A stretch of 64,000 nt of DNA from Streptomyces sp. TSRI0107 (GTDB lineage: Bacteria > Actinomycetota > Actinomycetes > Streptomycetales > Streptomycetaceae), in assembly GCF_001905845.1 (NCBI RefSeq), contig NZ_LIVZ01000012.1, positions 124,001 through 188,000 on the forward strand. Reading direction: 5' to 3'. Of this stretch, positions 7,894 to 16,512 are shown one piece after another (within the stretch, counting starts at the first letter, position 1; each line of letters starts with the position of its first letter). The translations under genes and the position numbers were made by a program. Under the pieces are notes generated by a model, which was not told where the DNA came from, ran no database searches, and saw only the letters and a list, made by a program, of their open reading frames with translations.

Positions 7894-8340
7894 CTACCGC
7901 CGGCGCATGGTGTACTGCTCCATCAGCTGGCCCCGGGTCATCTCCAGCCGGTGGGCGAGGATCTCGGCGACGATCCGCACCAGCGACATGCCGAGCTGCG
8001 GATCCTCCTCGCACAGCGCGAGCACCGGCTCCGCCTCGAACTCGTAGGCGCGTACGGGACTGAAGGCCTCGGCGCCGAAGTCCCACCGGTGCGGCGGGAA
8101 CAGCCAGGACCAGCCGAGCAGGTCGCCGGCGCCGAGACTGGCCACGGTCACCCGTTGCAGCGACGTCACCCGCTGGTCCAGTGACACCGCGCCGGAACGG
8201 ATCACCCAGAACCGGTCGGCGATGCCGCCCGGCTCGAAGATCCGGGTGTCCTCCGGGAAGGACACCTCCCGGGCGAGCGTCATCAGACGCGCCCGCTGCG
8301 GCGGAGGTAGGGCGGTCAGCAGTTTCGTCGCTCTCGTCAT
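7894..8340 (-). CDS. Crp/Fnr-type cyclic-nucleotide-binding domain protein
   Basis: A 148-residue protein made of one cyclic-nucleotide-binding (cNMP) beta-barrel: RIFEPGGIADRFWVIRSGAVSLDQ, then VASLGAGDLLGWSWLFPPHRWDFGAEAFSPV, ending with a helix (HRLEMTRGQLMEQY). There is no DNA-binding helix-turn-helix, so it is a stand-alone sensor domain rather than a Crp regulator. The phosphate-binding cassette lacks the usual R-S pair, which makes true cAMP binding doubtful. The ATG at 8340 is preceded by CGAGGAGC; the longer frame upstream reads through the terminator hairpin and is rejected. Confidence 0.85.
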   Translation of the reverse strand: MTRATKLLTALPPPQRARLMTLAREVSFPEDTRIFEPGGIADRFWVIRSGAVSLDQRVTSLQRVTVASLGAGDLLGWSWLFPPHRWDFGAEAFSPVRAYEFEAEPVLALCEEDPQLGMSLVRIVAEILAHRLEMTRGQLMEQYTMRRR

Positions 8341-8457
8341 GACGCGGTGCTCCTCGCCGGCGCTCGGTTCGGGTGCGTTGCCTACGCCCATTTCAGCCGC
8401 TGCGGCCGCCGGGAGCACCTTGGCGGACCGGGGATTTCCGCCGGGGAGACATAAAAG

Positions 8458-8491
8458 GGCCCTGGCTGGACGGGGGACACCAGCCAGGGCC
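8458..8491 (-). terminator. Intrinsic terminator of the decarboxylase gene
   Basis: A perfect 12-base stem (GGCCCTGGCTGG / CCAGCCAGGGCC) with a 10-base loop. Read on the minus strand it is followed by TTTTAT. It lies about 140 bases past the stop of the minus-strand decarboxylase gene and before the cNMP-domain gene, so it should separate these two transcripts. Confidence 0.85.
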
Positions 8492-8629
8492 GTAGCGGTG
8501 GCGGAGGAGGATGCCATCGACCCCGTCACCACGTATGTATGAACGATAAACCATCTTTGGGTGTTCCCCGTACCCCAAAGCGGGCCACGTGACCTGTTTC
8601 ACTCGTGTTGCAGCCGTGTTACCCGCGTT

Positions 8630-10102
8630 TCACGTGGTCGCCACCACGCGGATCGTCCTCAGGGACGGGTCCGCGGCGTCCGGCAGGTTCATCCCCGCCT
8701 CCCGTCCCGTGGCCAGATACCGCAGAACGGGCTCGCGCAGCCGCTCACCCGGCAGCACCGCCGGGATCCCGGGCGGGTACGGCGTGATCATCTCGGCGGC
8801 GATCCGGCCGTCCGCCTCGCCGAGCGGCACCGCCTCGGCCGGACCGAAGAACGCGTCCCGGGGCAGCATGTCCTGTGCCATCCGCAGCTCGGCCGGCTCC
8901 GGCACCGCCACCCGGGGCGCCTCGCCCAGCTCCGGCACGGCCCGCACCAGCTCCTTCAGCGCGGACAGCAGCTCGCCCGCCGTCTCCCGGTCGTCGGCGT
9001 GGGTGAGCTGTACGCCGATCCGGCGGTGGTCGGTGAGATGGGCTTCCACGTTCCGCCGCTCACGCAGCCAGTCCGCCGCCTGGTACCCGGTGATCCCCAG
9101 CCCGGTGACGTCGATGACGCAGGGCAGCGGGTCGAAGTCGTCGGCCAGACCCGGCCCGCAGTAGTCGGCCCGGTCGTCGACGTGCAGGCCGTCGATGTCC
9201 TCGACGGCCGCCCGCACCTCGGCGGCCAGCTCCAGCGCGGCGCCCATCAGCGCCCGGCCGTGCAGCACCATCTGCCGGCGCCAGCCGTCCATCCCGGCGT
9301 AGATCAGCACCGACGGACTGGTCGTGCTCAGCAGGCCGGCCCGCATCCCCAGCAGCTCGGGGGAGACCCGGTCACCCTGGAGGTGGAACACCGAGCCCTG
9401 CTCGAGCCCGCTGCCCATCTTGTGGATGCTGGTCACACAGATGTCGGCCCCGGCGTCCATCGCCCACGACGGCAGCTCGGGATGGAACGGCAGATGGGCG
9501 CCCCACGCCTCGTCGACGATCAGCGGCACCCCGCGCCGGTGACACACCTCGGCGACCGCCCCCAGGTCGGCACACCCGCCGTACGGCGTCGGACTGGTGA
9601 CCAGCGCCCCCTTGGCGTCCGGATGCGCGGCGAACGCCTCGTCGAACGCGGCGGCGGACGGCGGATGCGCGAGACGCCGTTCGACGTCCCAGCGCGGTTC
9701 CACCCACACGGGTTCGATGCCGGACAGGATCAGCCCCGACACCACCGACTTGTGCGCGTCCCGCCCGATCAGCAGCTTCTCGTGCGGGCCGGCGACGGCC
9801 AGCATCGCCGCCTTCACCGACAGGGAACTGCCGCACGTGCTGAAGAACGTGTGGTCCGCGTGCACCGCGTCGGCCATCAGCTCCTGGGCCCGCTCCAGGA
9901 CCTGGCCACGGTTCAGCCGGTCGTCGAGACCGCCCGAGGCCAGCACGTCGCCGAGGAACACGGCGTCCCCCAGCACCTCCCGCACCTCGGGGTCCGCCCC
10001 GCGGGCCTGCTTGTGTCCCGGCGGCGTGAAGGACAGACGGCCGGAACTCCGGTACTCGCCGAGGGCCTCCAGAACGGGCGCCCGGGTGTGATCGACTGAC
10101 AT
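8630..10102 (-). CDS. Orn/Lys/Arg-type PLP-dependent decarboxylase
   Basis: A 490-residue fold-I PLP enzyme of the Orn/Lys/Arg decarboxylase (group III) family, which makes polyamines such as cadaverine or agmatine. The PLP lysine lies in TSIHKMGSGLEQGS (SxHK motif). Other family landmarks are SFTPPGHKQARG at the N-terminus, FFSTCGSSLSVKAAML, DEAWGAHLPFHPELPSWAMDAGAD and the C-terminal PYPPGIPAVLPGE. At 490 residues it is the short form without the N-terminal wing domain. The substrate (Lys, Orn or Arg) cannot be decided from sequence alone. The gene ends at a clear terminator, and a small hypothetical gene lies just upstream on the same strand. Confidence 0.92.
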   Translation of the reverse strand: MSVDHTRAPVLEALGEYRSSGRLSFTPPGHKQARGADPEVREVLGDAVFLGDVLASGGLDDRLNRGQVLERAQELMADAVHADHTFFSTCGSSLSVKAAMLAVAGPHEKLLIGRDAHKSVVSGLILSGIEPVWVEPRWDVERRLAHPPSAAAFDEAFAAHPDAKGALVTSPTPYGGCADLGAVAEVCHRRGVPLIVDEAWGAHLPFHPELPSWAMDAGADICVTSIHKMGSGLEQGSVFHLQGDRVSPELLGMRAGLLSTTSPSVLIYAGMDGWRRQMVLHGRALMGAALELAAEVRAAVEDIDGLHVDDRADYCGPGLADDFDPLPCVIDVTGLGITGYQAADWLRERRNVEAHLTDHRRIGVQLTHADDRETAGELLSALKELVRAVPELGEAPRVAVPEPAELRMAQDMLPRDAFFGPAEAVPLGEADGRIAAEMITPYPPGIPAVLPGERLREPVLRYLATGREAGMNLPDAADPSLRTIRVVATT

Positions 10103-10131
10103 GGCCTACGGGTGCCCGGCGCCGGCGCGTG

Positions 10132-10362
10132 TCATTCGGGCGGTCGCTCCTCTCCGTGTTTGCCGGGCGTGAGGATCTCGTCCAGCACCCCGACCACCGT
10201 CTCGTAGGCCAGGGCGCGCACGGCGGCCTCACGGGCCCCGTCCGGCTCGTCCGGCCCCAGGGCGTCACCGCGCTGCCGCCACGCGCGCTGCTCCCGAAGC
10301 GCCCACGCCCTGCCGCGCTGGATGCGCCGCACCAGTTCGTCTGAGTCCACGACATCGGTCAT
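10132..10362 (-). CDS. Small hypothetical protein
   Basis: A 76-residue highly charged protein (MTDVVDSDELVRRIQRGRAW to EILTPGKHGEERPPE), predicted all-helical, with no recognised domain. The ATG at 10362 is chosen because the frame further upstream codes for unlikely Pro/Arg-rich sequence, but the ribosome site is weak. It sits 29 bases upstream of the decarboxylase gene on the same strand and may be co-transcribed with it. Function unknown. Confidence 0.65.
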   Translation of the reverse strand: MTDVVDSDELVRRIQRGRAWALREQRAWRQRGDALGPDEPDGAREAAVRALAYETVVGVLDEILTPGKHGEERPPE

Positions 10363-10513
10363 GGCGTCCGCGTACCCCGGCAGAAGGCGTCGATGGCGGG
10401 CCGGAAACGGCGACAACGGGTTTGCGCCGCCCGTCAAGGGTGAGCCGAAAAGTGGGGGGAATCGGGCGGAATCGTCCGGCATCCATCCTCGAAACACTCA
10501 GGGAGCGAGGAAC

Positions 10514-10957
10514 GTGAGCATCCAGCACTCGACCGAACCCCGAGGCGAGACCTCCGGTCCGATCGGACCCGTCCGCGCGGGCGGATGTCTCCCCGCCGAT
10601 GTGCGCGGGGCCGTCCGGCGCGCGGTGGCGCGGCGCTGCATGGCCACCGGCGCGCGGTGCGACAAGGACGGCCTGGCGGACGCGCTGCTCGTCGCCTCGG
10701 AGCTGACGACCAACGCCATCCTGCACGGCGGCGGTGTCACGGACGTGGCCGTCGACGTCGTCGAACGCGGAGTGCGGGTGTCGGTCAGCGACCGCAGCGA
10801 CCGGCGGCCCGTGACGAGGCCGGCGCTCGACGCGCGCGGGCGCCGGCGCAGTGGCGGCCGCGGCTGGCCGATCGTGTGCCGGCTGTCCCGGGACGTCAGC
10901 GTCACCGGCCTGCCCTCGGGCGGCAAGCGCATCACCGCCGAGGTGGACGTCTTCTGA
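10514..10957 (+). CDS. GHKL ATP-binding protein (RsbW-like anti-sigma type)
   Basis: A 147-residue single-domain histidine-kinase-like ATPase of the RsbW/SpoIIAB type common in streptomycetes. The N-box is seen as LLVASELTTNAILHGGG, and the glycine-rich lid region as RSGGRGWPIVCRLSRDVSV followed by GGKRITAEVDV. Such proteins typically bind and phosphorylate anti-anti-sigma factors or sequester sigma factors. The GTG at 10514 has GGAGCGAGG upstream. The SigB/F-type sigma gene starts 248 bases downstream on the same strand, suggesting, but not proving, that this is its anti-sigma partner. Confidence 0.85.
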   Translation: MSIQHSTEPRGETSGPIGPVRAGGCLPADVRGAVRRAVARRCMATGARCDKDGLADALLVASELTTNAILHGGGVTDVAVDVVERGVRVSVSDRSDRRPVTRPALDARGRRRSGGRGWPIVCRLSRDVSVTGLPSGGKRITAEVDVF

Positions 10958-11205
10958 AGACCGCTCGTCTTCTCACGGACGCCCTGCGCGAGGCCTCTTC
11001 CGAACGGTGCGCGGGCTTCCCGTGAACGGCCCGTGTTTGTTCTCACGACGGCAGGGCAGGCGCATTTTCGTGCTTCGGACCGGAGGCGCGCCAGCGGGGA
11101 GTGCTGTGTGCTCCGGGGCCGTCAGGTCGGCCGGACCAGCACTTTTCCCGCGGTCAGTTCAGTCCCGTGACAGTCGCTGAGAAGACCGTTCAGGAGCGAT
11201 TCCGC

Positions 11206-12093
11206 ATGCGCATCGACATGTCGACCAGCAGCACCACCACCTCCGGGCCCTCCACCGCGCAGAACCGACGGACCCACGACGACGCCCCCGAGACCGCCGA
11301 ACTCTTCGCCCGGCTGGCCGAACTGCCGGACGGCCCCGAGCGGGACGCCCTGCGCGACGAACTCGTCACCGCCTGGCTTCCCATGGCCCACCGGATCGCG
11401 GGCCGGTTCCGCGACCGGGGCGAGTCCGTGGAGGACCTGCGTCAGGTGGCGGCCCTCGGGCTGGTGAAGGCGGTCGACCGCTACGACCCCGAACGCGGAG
11501 CCTTCGAGAGCTACGCCGTCCCCACCATCACCGGCGAGGTCAAGCGCCACTTCCGTGACCGGATGTGGGCGCTGCGAGTGCCGCGCCGGGTCCAGGAACT
11601 GCGCAACAAGGTGCGAGTGGCCCGACGGGAACTCGCCCAGAGCCCCGGCACCCGTGAGCCCACGGTCGCCGACATCGCCGCCCACACCGGCCTCACCGAG
11701 GAGGAGGTCGGCACGGGCATGGAGGCCCTGGAGAGCTTCAGCACCCTTTCCCTCGACGCGGAGCTGTCCTCCGACGACGACGGCTACAGCCTCGCCGACA
11801 CCCTCGGCGCCCCGGACTCCTCGTACGACGTCGTGGTGGACCGCGAGTCCGCCAAGGAGTGCCTGCGCAACCTGCCCGAACGTGAACGCGCCATCCTCTA
11901 CATGCGCTTCTTCGAGGACATGACGCAGAGCAGGATCGCCGACCGGCTCGGCATCTCCCAGATGCACGTCTCCCGGCTCATCAGCCGCAGCTGCGCCCGC
12001 GTGCGCGACGAGGCCCTGGGCCGCCGGAGCGCCGCGCGCGGCGGCACCGGCCGCGCGACCGGGTCGTGCACCGGGCGGCGCAAGCGCCGCTGA
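11206..12093 (+). CDS. RNA polymerase sigma factor, SigB/SigF/SigG family
   Basis: A 295-residue group-3 sigma factor of the stress and sporulation type. Region 2 is seen as EDLRQVAALGLVKAVDRYDPERGAFESYAVPTITGEVKRHFRD. Region 3 starts at VPRRVQELRNKVR, and region 4 carries the helix-turn-helix QSRIADRLGISQMHVSRLISRS. The C-terminus has an unusual basic tail (about 30 residues rich in Arg, Gly and Thr). The ATG at 11206 is chosen because AGGAGCGA lies seven bases upstream; earlier in-frame GTGs lack this. A weak match to the SigB-type promoter (GTTTG-14-GGGCAG, 11035-11059) upstream hints at autoregulation. The likely antagonist is the GHKL ATPase upstream. Confidence 0.92.
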   Translation: MRIDMSTSSTTTSGPSTAQNRRTHDDAPETAELFARLAELPDGPERDALRDELVTAWLPMAHRIAGRFRDRGESVEDLRQVAALGLVKAVDRYDPERGAFESYAVPTITGEVKRHFRDRMWALRVPRRVQELRNKVRVARRELAQSPGTREPTVADIAAHTGLTEEEVGTGMEALESFSTLSLDAELSSDDDGYSLADTLGAPDSSYDVVVDRESAKECLRNLPERERAILYMRFFEDMTQSRIADRLGISQMHVSRLISRSCARVRDEALGRRSAARGGTGRATGSCTGRRKRR

Positions 12094-12143
12094 CGTCCGG
12101 GTTCACACCCGGGTTCACGCCCGCGTTCTCCGGGGGACGACAT

Positions 12144-12170
12144 GGGGGCCGGTCCTCAGGACCGGCCCCC
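12144..12170. terminator. Bidirectional terminator hairpin
   Basis: A perfect 12-base stem GGGGGCCGGTCC with a 3-base loop (tca) and the complementary GGACCGGCCCCC. It lies between the convergent sigma-factor and NADH-dehydrogenase genes, so it can serve both. There is no long T-run, as is usual in this genus. Confidence 0.85.
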
Positions 12171-12187
12171 AACCGCGTCATCCGTGA

Positions 12188-13555
12188 TCAGGGTGTTCCC
12201 GAGGACGTCCGCTGGACCTGCTCCCGCACCTGTTCCGGCGTCAGATACGAGTCGGTGTACTCGAAGTCCTTCAGCTTGGCGGGCTTGCGGGCCTGGAAGC
12301 CGGTGCGGACGAAATCGTCGCCGGCGACCGCGTTGAGCACCCAGTTGGTCAGGACCCGGGTCTTGGCCACGTTGGTGCGCAGCGCGGACCAGTGGTAGCC
12401 GCGCGCCACGACCTGGGCGGGCAGCCCGTGCAGTTCCACGCCGAGCGGCTTGGAGACCGCGTCCTTCCCGCCCAGGTCGACGACGAGGCCGAGGTCCTTG
12501 TGGACGTACGGCTCCATGGGCGCGCCCCGCAGGGTGGCGATGACGTTGTCGGCGACCTTGCGGCCCTGCCGCATGGCGTGCTGCGCGGTCGGCGGGCAGA
12601 CGGCGCCCTCCTGGCCCTTGGCCGTGTCGGGCACCGCGGCCGCGTCGCCGAGCGCGAAGACCCCGTCGTGACCGGGCAGGTTCATCTCGGCGTTGACCGC
12701 CAGCCGGCCGCGCACGGTCTCGGCGCCCAGCGTGGCGATGAGCGGGCTCGCCACCACGCCGGCGGTCCAGATCAGGGTGCGGGTGGGGACCACCCGGCCG
12801 TCGGTGAAGGTGACCTCCTCGGGGCCCGCCTTCTCGATGGACACGCCGAGCGAGATCTCGATGCCGCGCCGGCGCAGGACCTCCTGGGCGCTGCGGCCGA
12901 GTTTGTCGCCCAGTTCGGGCATGAGCTTCGGCGCGATGTCGATGAGGTGCCACTTGATCAGACGCGGGTCCAGGCGGGGATAGCGCCGGACCGCGCTGTG
13001 CGTGAGCCGCTGCAGGCAGGCCGCCGTCTCGGTGCCCGCGTAGCCGCCGCCGACGACCACGAACTGCAGCCGGGAGGCCCGCTCCGCGGGGTCCTGGCTG
13101 GCGTCGGCGAGGTCGAGCTGCGAGATCACGTGGTCGCGGATGTACGCGGCCTCGGCGAGGGTCTTCATGCCGAACGCGTGATCGGTGAGCCCGGGAATGT
13201 CGAAGGTGCGGGTGACACTGCCCGGCGCCAGCACGATGTAGTCGTAGGGCTCGTTGACGATCTCGTCGGTGATGGTGCGGATGACGCAGACCTTCGCCTT
13301 GAGGTCCACGCCGATCGCCCCGCCGGGAATGATCCGGGTGCGGTACTTGCGGCTGCGGCGCAGGGACAGCGCGATCGACTGGGGCGTCAGCACCCCGGAG
13401 GCGACCTGTGGCAGCAGCGGCAGATAGAGCTGATAGGAGAACGGGGTCACCAGAGTGAGGTCGGCCTCGTTCGGGCCGAGCCTGCGTTCCAGGCGCCGTA
13501 CGCACCCCACTCCCGCGAAGCCCGCGCCCACCACCAGGATCCTGGGTCGTGTCAC
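12188..13555 (-). CDS. ndh: Type-2 NADH dehydrogenase (NAD(P)/FAD oxidoreductase)
   Basis: A 455-residue single-subunit NADH:quinone oxidoreductase (NDH-2) that passes electrons from NADH to the quinone pool without pumping protons. Two Rossmann motifs are present: GAGFAG near the N-terminus (FAD) and VVVGGGYAGTETAACLQ in the middle (NADH). The signature VFALGDAAAVP and the C-terminal membrane-associated segment (GYHWSALRTNVAKTRVLTNWVLNAV) are also visible. The GTG at 13555 is chosen because GGAAGGGA lies eight bases upstream. An ATG at 13564 in the same frame would overlap that site and add three residues. Confidence 0.9.
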   Translation of the reverse strand: MTRPRILVVGAGFAGVGCVRRLERRLGPNEADLTLVTPFSYQLYLPLLPQVASGVLTPQSIALSLRRSRKYRTRIIPGGAIGVDLKAKVCVIRTITDEIVNEPYDYIVLAPGSVTRTFDIPGLTDHAFGMKTLAEAAYIRDHVISQLDLADASQDPAERASRLQFVVVGGGYAGTETAACLQRLTHSAVRRYPRLDPRLIKWHLIDIAPKLMPELGDKLGRSAQEVLRRRGIEISLGVSIEKAGPEEVTFTDGRVVPTRTLIWTAGVVASPLIATLGAETVRGRLAVNAEMNLPGHDGVFALGDAAAVPDTAKGQEGAVCPPTAQHAMRQGRKVADNVIATLRGAPMEPYVHKDLGLVVDLGGKDAVSKPLGVELHGLPAQVVARGYHWSALRTNVAKTRVLTNWVLNAVAGDDFVRTGFQARKPAKLKDFEYTDSYLTPEQVREQVQRTSSGTP

Positions 13556-13675
13556 GTCGTTCATCCCTTCCGCGGTTTACGCATCGATCCCACCGTGTCG
13601 AAGTCCGTTGCGCCAGTCGGGCGCGGCATGCAGACGAACCGGCGATCCCGGCCCGCATGCCTCATCTCGCGGCCG

Positions 13676-14110
13676 TCACCACGGCAGGAACGTGTGCACG
13701 TCCTTGCCGCGGTCCCCGGTGACCACGCTGACCTGGTCGCACAGGGCGTGCAGCAGATGCCAGCCGATCCCGCCGCCGCCGGTGCTGGGCCGGAACGGCC
13801 GCGGCGCCGGCGGGGTGGGGCTGGTGTCGTGCAGCGTCACGTGCACCCCGTCGAAGGTCCGGCGCATTCTCAGCTGGAAGGGCCCGGGGGCGTACTGCAC
13901 CGCGTTGGCGGCCAGTTCCGTGACCACCAGCAGAATGTCGTCCCAGTGCTCGGGTGAGGCCGGTGGCGCCACCTGCGCGAGGTCGCGCAGGAAGCCCTCG
14001 GCGGCGAGCCGCGCGCCCGTCACGTCGCGCGGCTCACCAGGAAAGCCGATGGTTCGGCTGGGGATTCCTCGGGCAGCCAGTCGGTCGTCCCACCCCGGGT
14101 CGGTCGTCAT
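13676..14110 (-). CDS. GHKL ATP-binding protein (anti-sigma type)
   Basis: A 144-residue histidine-kinase-like ATPase domain protein similar in type to the one at 10.5 kb. The N-box reads DDILLVVTELAANAVQYAPG, the G1-type motif is shortened (VTLHDTSPTPPAP), and the ATP-lid region is STGGGGIGWHLLHALCDQVSVV. This is the standard fold of streptomycete RsbW-like regulators. It is monocistronic, with 106 bases to the acyl-CoA synthetase gene and 120 to ndh. Its partner (anti-anti-sigma or sigma factor) is not adjacent; the two sigma factors of this window are candidates only by family. Confidence 0.85.
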   Translation of the reverse strand: MTTDPGWDDRLAARGIPSRTIGFPGEPRDVTGARLAAEGFLRDLAQVAPPASPEHWDDILLVVTELAANAVQYAPGPFQLRMRRTFDGVHVTLHDTSPTPPAPRPFRPSTGGGGIGWHLLHALCDQVSVVTGDRGKDVHTFLPW

Positions 14111-14217
14111 GTCGCCATTTCCCGCGTAGCTTTCGCAGGGCTCGTAGCCATCCCCTGCTTACGGCACGTGGGCGAGTTCCCCGTGGCGCACGGCCCATGC
14201 GGCCCGGACCGACGCGC

Positions 14218-16125
14218 TCAGCGGAACACGTCGTCGGAGTCCTCCCAGCCGTCCGGCTCAGCCGTGGCACCGAGCCGTGGCAGGGGAGCGCGTGCCGCGT
14301 ACATGGCGTCGATGTCCTGCGCGTAATGCCGCACGATCGCGTCCCGGCGCAGCTTCATCGACGGCGTCAGCAGCCCGCCGGCCACGTCGAACGGCTCCGG
14401 CAGCACCTTGAACACCCGGATCGACTCCGCCCGCGACACCGCGCTGTTCGCCGCTGCCACCGCCCGCGCCACCTCCTCGCGCAGCGCGTTCTCCTCCCGC
14501 GCCTCCCGCAGCGGCGCGTCCCGCGGCAGCGCGAGCGCCGCCCGCCAGTGCACCAGGAACTCCGGGTCCAGGGTGATCAGGGCGCCCACGCAGGGACGGT
14601 CGTCGCCGATCACGACCGCCTGATGGATGAGCGGATGCAGCCGCAGCCGCTGCTCCAGCGCCCCCGGGGCGACGCTCTTGCCGCTGCTGGTGATGATGAC
14701 GTCCTTCTTGCGCCCGGTGATCGTCAGATAGCCCTCGGAGTCCAGGTGGCCGAGATCCCCGGTGGCGAGCCAGCCGCCCCGCAGCGCCATCCGGGTCGCC
14801 GTCTCGTCGCCCACATAGCCGTGGAACAGCGACGGCCCGCGCACCAGGATCTCCCCGTCGGCGGCCACCCGGATCTCCGTGCCCGGCAGCGCCTGCCCCA
14901 CCGTGCCGGACTTCTCCCGGCCCAGCGGCTGCATGGTGATGCCGCCGCAGGTCTCCGTCAGCCCGTACCCGTCGTGCACCTGGATGCCGATGCCCTCGAA
15001 GAAGAGGGACAGCTCACGGCTGAGCGACGAGCCGCCCGAGGTCGCCCGGCCCACCCGGCCGCCGAGCGTGGCCCGCAGCCGCCGGTAGACGGTGCGCTCG
15101 TACAGCGCGTGCTGCAGGCGCAGCTCCATGCCGGGTCCCGATCCCCGGCCGAGCCGCTGCCGCTCGCAGGCCGCGGCGAACGCCCGCGCCGTCTCGGCGG
15201 CCCGCTCGAACAGCGCCCCGCGCCCCGACCGCTGCGCGGTGCGCAGCCACGTCTTGTACAGCTTCTCGAACACCGACGGCACCCCGTAGAAGTACGTCGG
15301 CCGGAACGAGCGCAGCGCCGCCGCCAGCGCCGCCTCGCCCACCTCGGGCTCATGGCCCAGCACGATGCCGCCGCGCACGCACAGGCCCTGGATCATCAGG
15401 CCGTACACATGGGAGAACGGCAGGAAGGCGAGGACCCTGCCCTGCTCGCCCGGCGCCGCGGCCGTGTGGCCCCAGCCCGCCAGCAGGGTGTCGCAGGGGT
15501 TCGCCAGGGCGCGGTGGCTGAGCGCGCAGCCCAGCGGACGGCCCGAGGTGCCCGAGGTGTAGGCGATGACCGCGGTGGAGCCCGGCAGCACGATCCGGCG
15601 CAGCGAGTCGACCGTCTCCTGCGGGATCACCTCGCCCCGCGCGGCCAGCTGCTCCATCGCTCCGGCGTCCAGCTGCCACACGTGCCGCAGCGCCGGCAGG
15701 CCCGCGCACACCGAGCCGACCGTCATCGCCCCGTGTTCGTCCTCGACGACCACGGCCACGCACCCGGCCTCCCGCAGGATCCACTCGACCTGGTCGCGCG
15801 ACGCGCTCGGGTACACCGGCACGATCTCCGCGCCCACCGTCCACAGCGCGTAGGCGAACACCGTCCACTCGTAGCGGGTGCGCGCCATGACCGCGACCCG
15901 GCGGCCCGGTGAGATCCCGGAGGCGATGAGGCCCTTCGCCAGGTCGGACACCTGGTCCCGCAGCTCCACCGCGGTCACCTCCTCCCACCGGTCGGAGGAC
16001 GGGTCGGGCCGGTGCGCGGCGAGCGGCAGGGTCGGGTCGCGCTCGGCGCGTTCGAAGAGGCTGTCGGCGAGTCCTCCGGTCAGCGGGGTCGGCGTGGTCG
16101 CTGGAGCGAGTGCGAGGTCGCGCAT
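14218..16125 (-). CDS. Long-chain fatty-acid--CoA ligase (AMP-dependent)
   Basis: A 635-residue adenylate-forming enzyme of the FadD15/long-chain acyl-CoA synthetase type, activating fatty acids to acyl-CoA via acyl-AMP. The phosphate-binding loop is IAYTSGTSGRPLGCALSH. The adenine motif is VHDGYGLTETCGG, the ATP/hinge region is GGWLATGDLGHLDSEGYLTITGRKKDVIITSSGKSVAP (A8 hinge), and the C-terminal lysine region is LLTPSMKLRRDAI. The P-loop has RPLGCALSH where the family usually has KPKG(V/A), so one usual lysine is replaced by leucine. Activity is still likely but this is worth noting. The ATG at 16125 has CAGGAGCAGCGC upstream. Membrane-associated function is expected from the family. Confidence 0.92.
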   Translation of the reverse strand: MRDLALAPATTPTPLTGGLADSLFERAERDPTLPLAAHRPDPSSDRWEEVTAVELRDQVSDLAKGLIASGISPGRRVAVMARTRYEWTVFAYALWTVGAEIVPVYPSASRDQVEWILREAGCVAVVVEDEHGAMTVGSVCAGLPALRHVWQLDAGAMEQLAARGEVIPQETVDSLRRIVLPGSTAVIAYTSGTSGRPLGCALSHRALANPCDTLLAGWGHTAAAPGEQGRVLAFLPFSHVYGLMIQGLCVRGGIVLGHEPEVGEAALAAALRSFRPTYFYGVPSVFEKLYKTWLRTAQRSGRGALFERAAETARAFAAACERQRLGRGSGPGMELRLQHALYERTVYRRLRATLGGRVGRATSGGSSLSRELSLFFEGIGIQVHDGYGLTETCGGITMQPLGREKSGTVGQALPGTEIRVAADGEILVRGPSLFHGYVGDETATRMALRGGWLATGDLGHLDSEGYLTITGRKKDVIITSSGKSVAPGALEQRLRLHPLIHQAVVIGDDRPCVGALITLDPEFLVHWRAALALPRDAPLREAREENALREEVARAVAAANSAVSRAESIRVFKVLPEPFDVAGGLLTPSMKLRRDAIVRHYAQDIDAMYAARAPLPRLGATAEPDGWEDSDDVFR

Positions 16126-16278
16126 GCGCTGCTCCTGAGGTGTACGGGCCGTGACTGCGCCGACGCGAACCGTCGGCGGCGGTGGTCGAATGTATCGGGC
16201 CTGGAGCCCGAATGGTGCCCGGACAGCCGAAGTGATCCCGGTTCGATGATCTCGGCGGGATCGGGGGACTCGGACGGT

Positions 16279-16512
16279 ATGACTCACATCAATCCCGACC
16301 CGGAACCCGAGCGCACGTCGGGCCTCGAACCGGGCGGTGGCGTACCCCCCGGGGAGACGCCGCCCGCGGAGAGCAGCATGCCCGAGGCAGGGCCCCGGGA
16401 GACGCACAACCCGCCCAAGGGCTGGGCCAAGGGACCGCTGACGCTGATCATCGTCCTGGTGGTGCTGATCGCGGCGTTCTTCCTGGCCTACGCCCTGGTG
16501 CTCATCCTGTAG
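16279..16512 (+). CDS. DUF6480 small membrane protein
   Basis: A 77-residue protein with a hydrophilic Pro/Glu-rich N-terminal part (MTHINPDPEPERTSGLEPGG, then PPGETPPAESSMPEAGPRETH) and a single C-terminal membrane helix (LTLIIVLVVLIAAFFLAYAL). It closely fits the streptomycete DUF6480 family, function unknown. The ATG at 16279 follows GGACGGT, a weak ribosome site. Its last 11 bases overlap the 3' end of the convergent ligase gene. Confidence 0.85.
   Translation: MTHINPDPEPERTSGLEPGGGVPPGETPPAESSMPEAGPRETHNPPKGWAKGPLTLIIVLVVLIAAFFLAYALVLIL

Noticed and set aside
12094..12143. Direct repeats GGTTCAC-type after the sigma factor stop as part of a regulatory RNA
   Set aside because: Only short imperfect copies and no conserved structure other than the terminator hairpin that follows.
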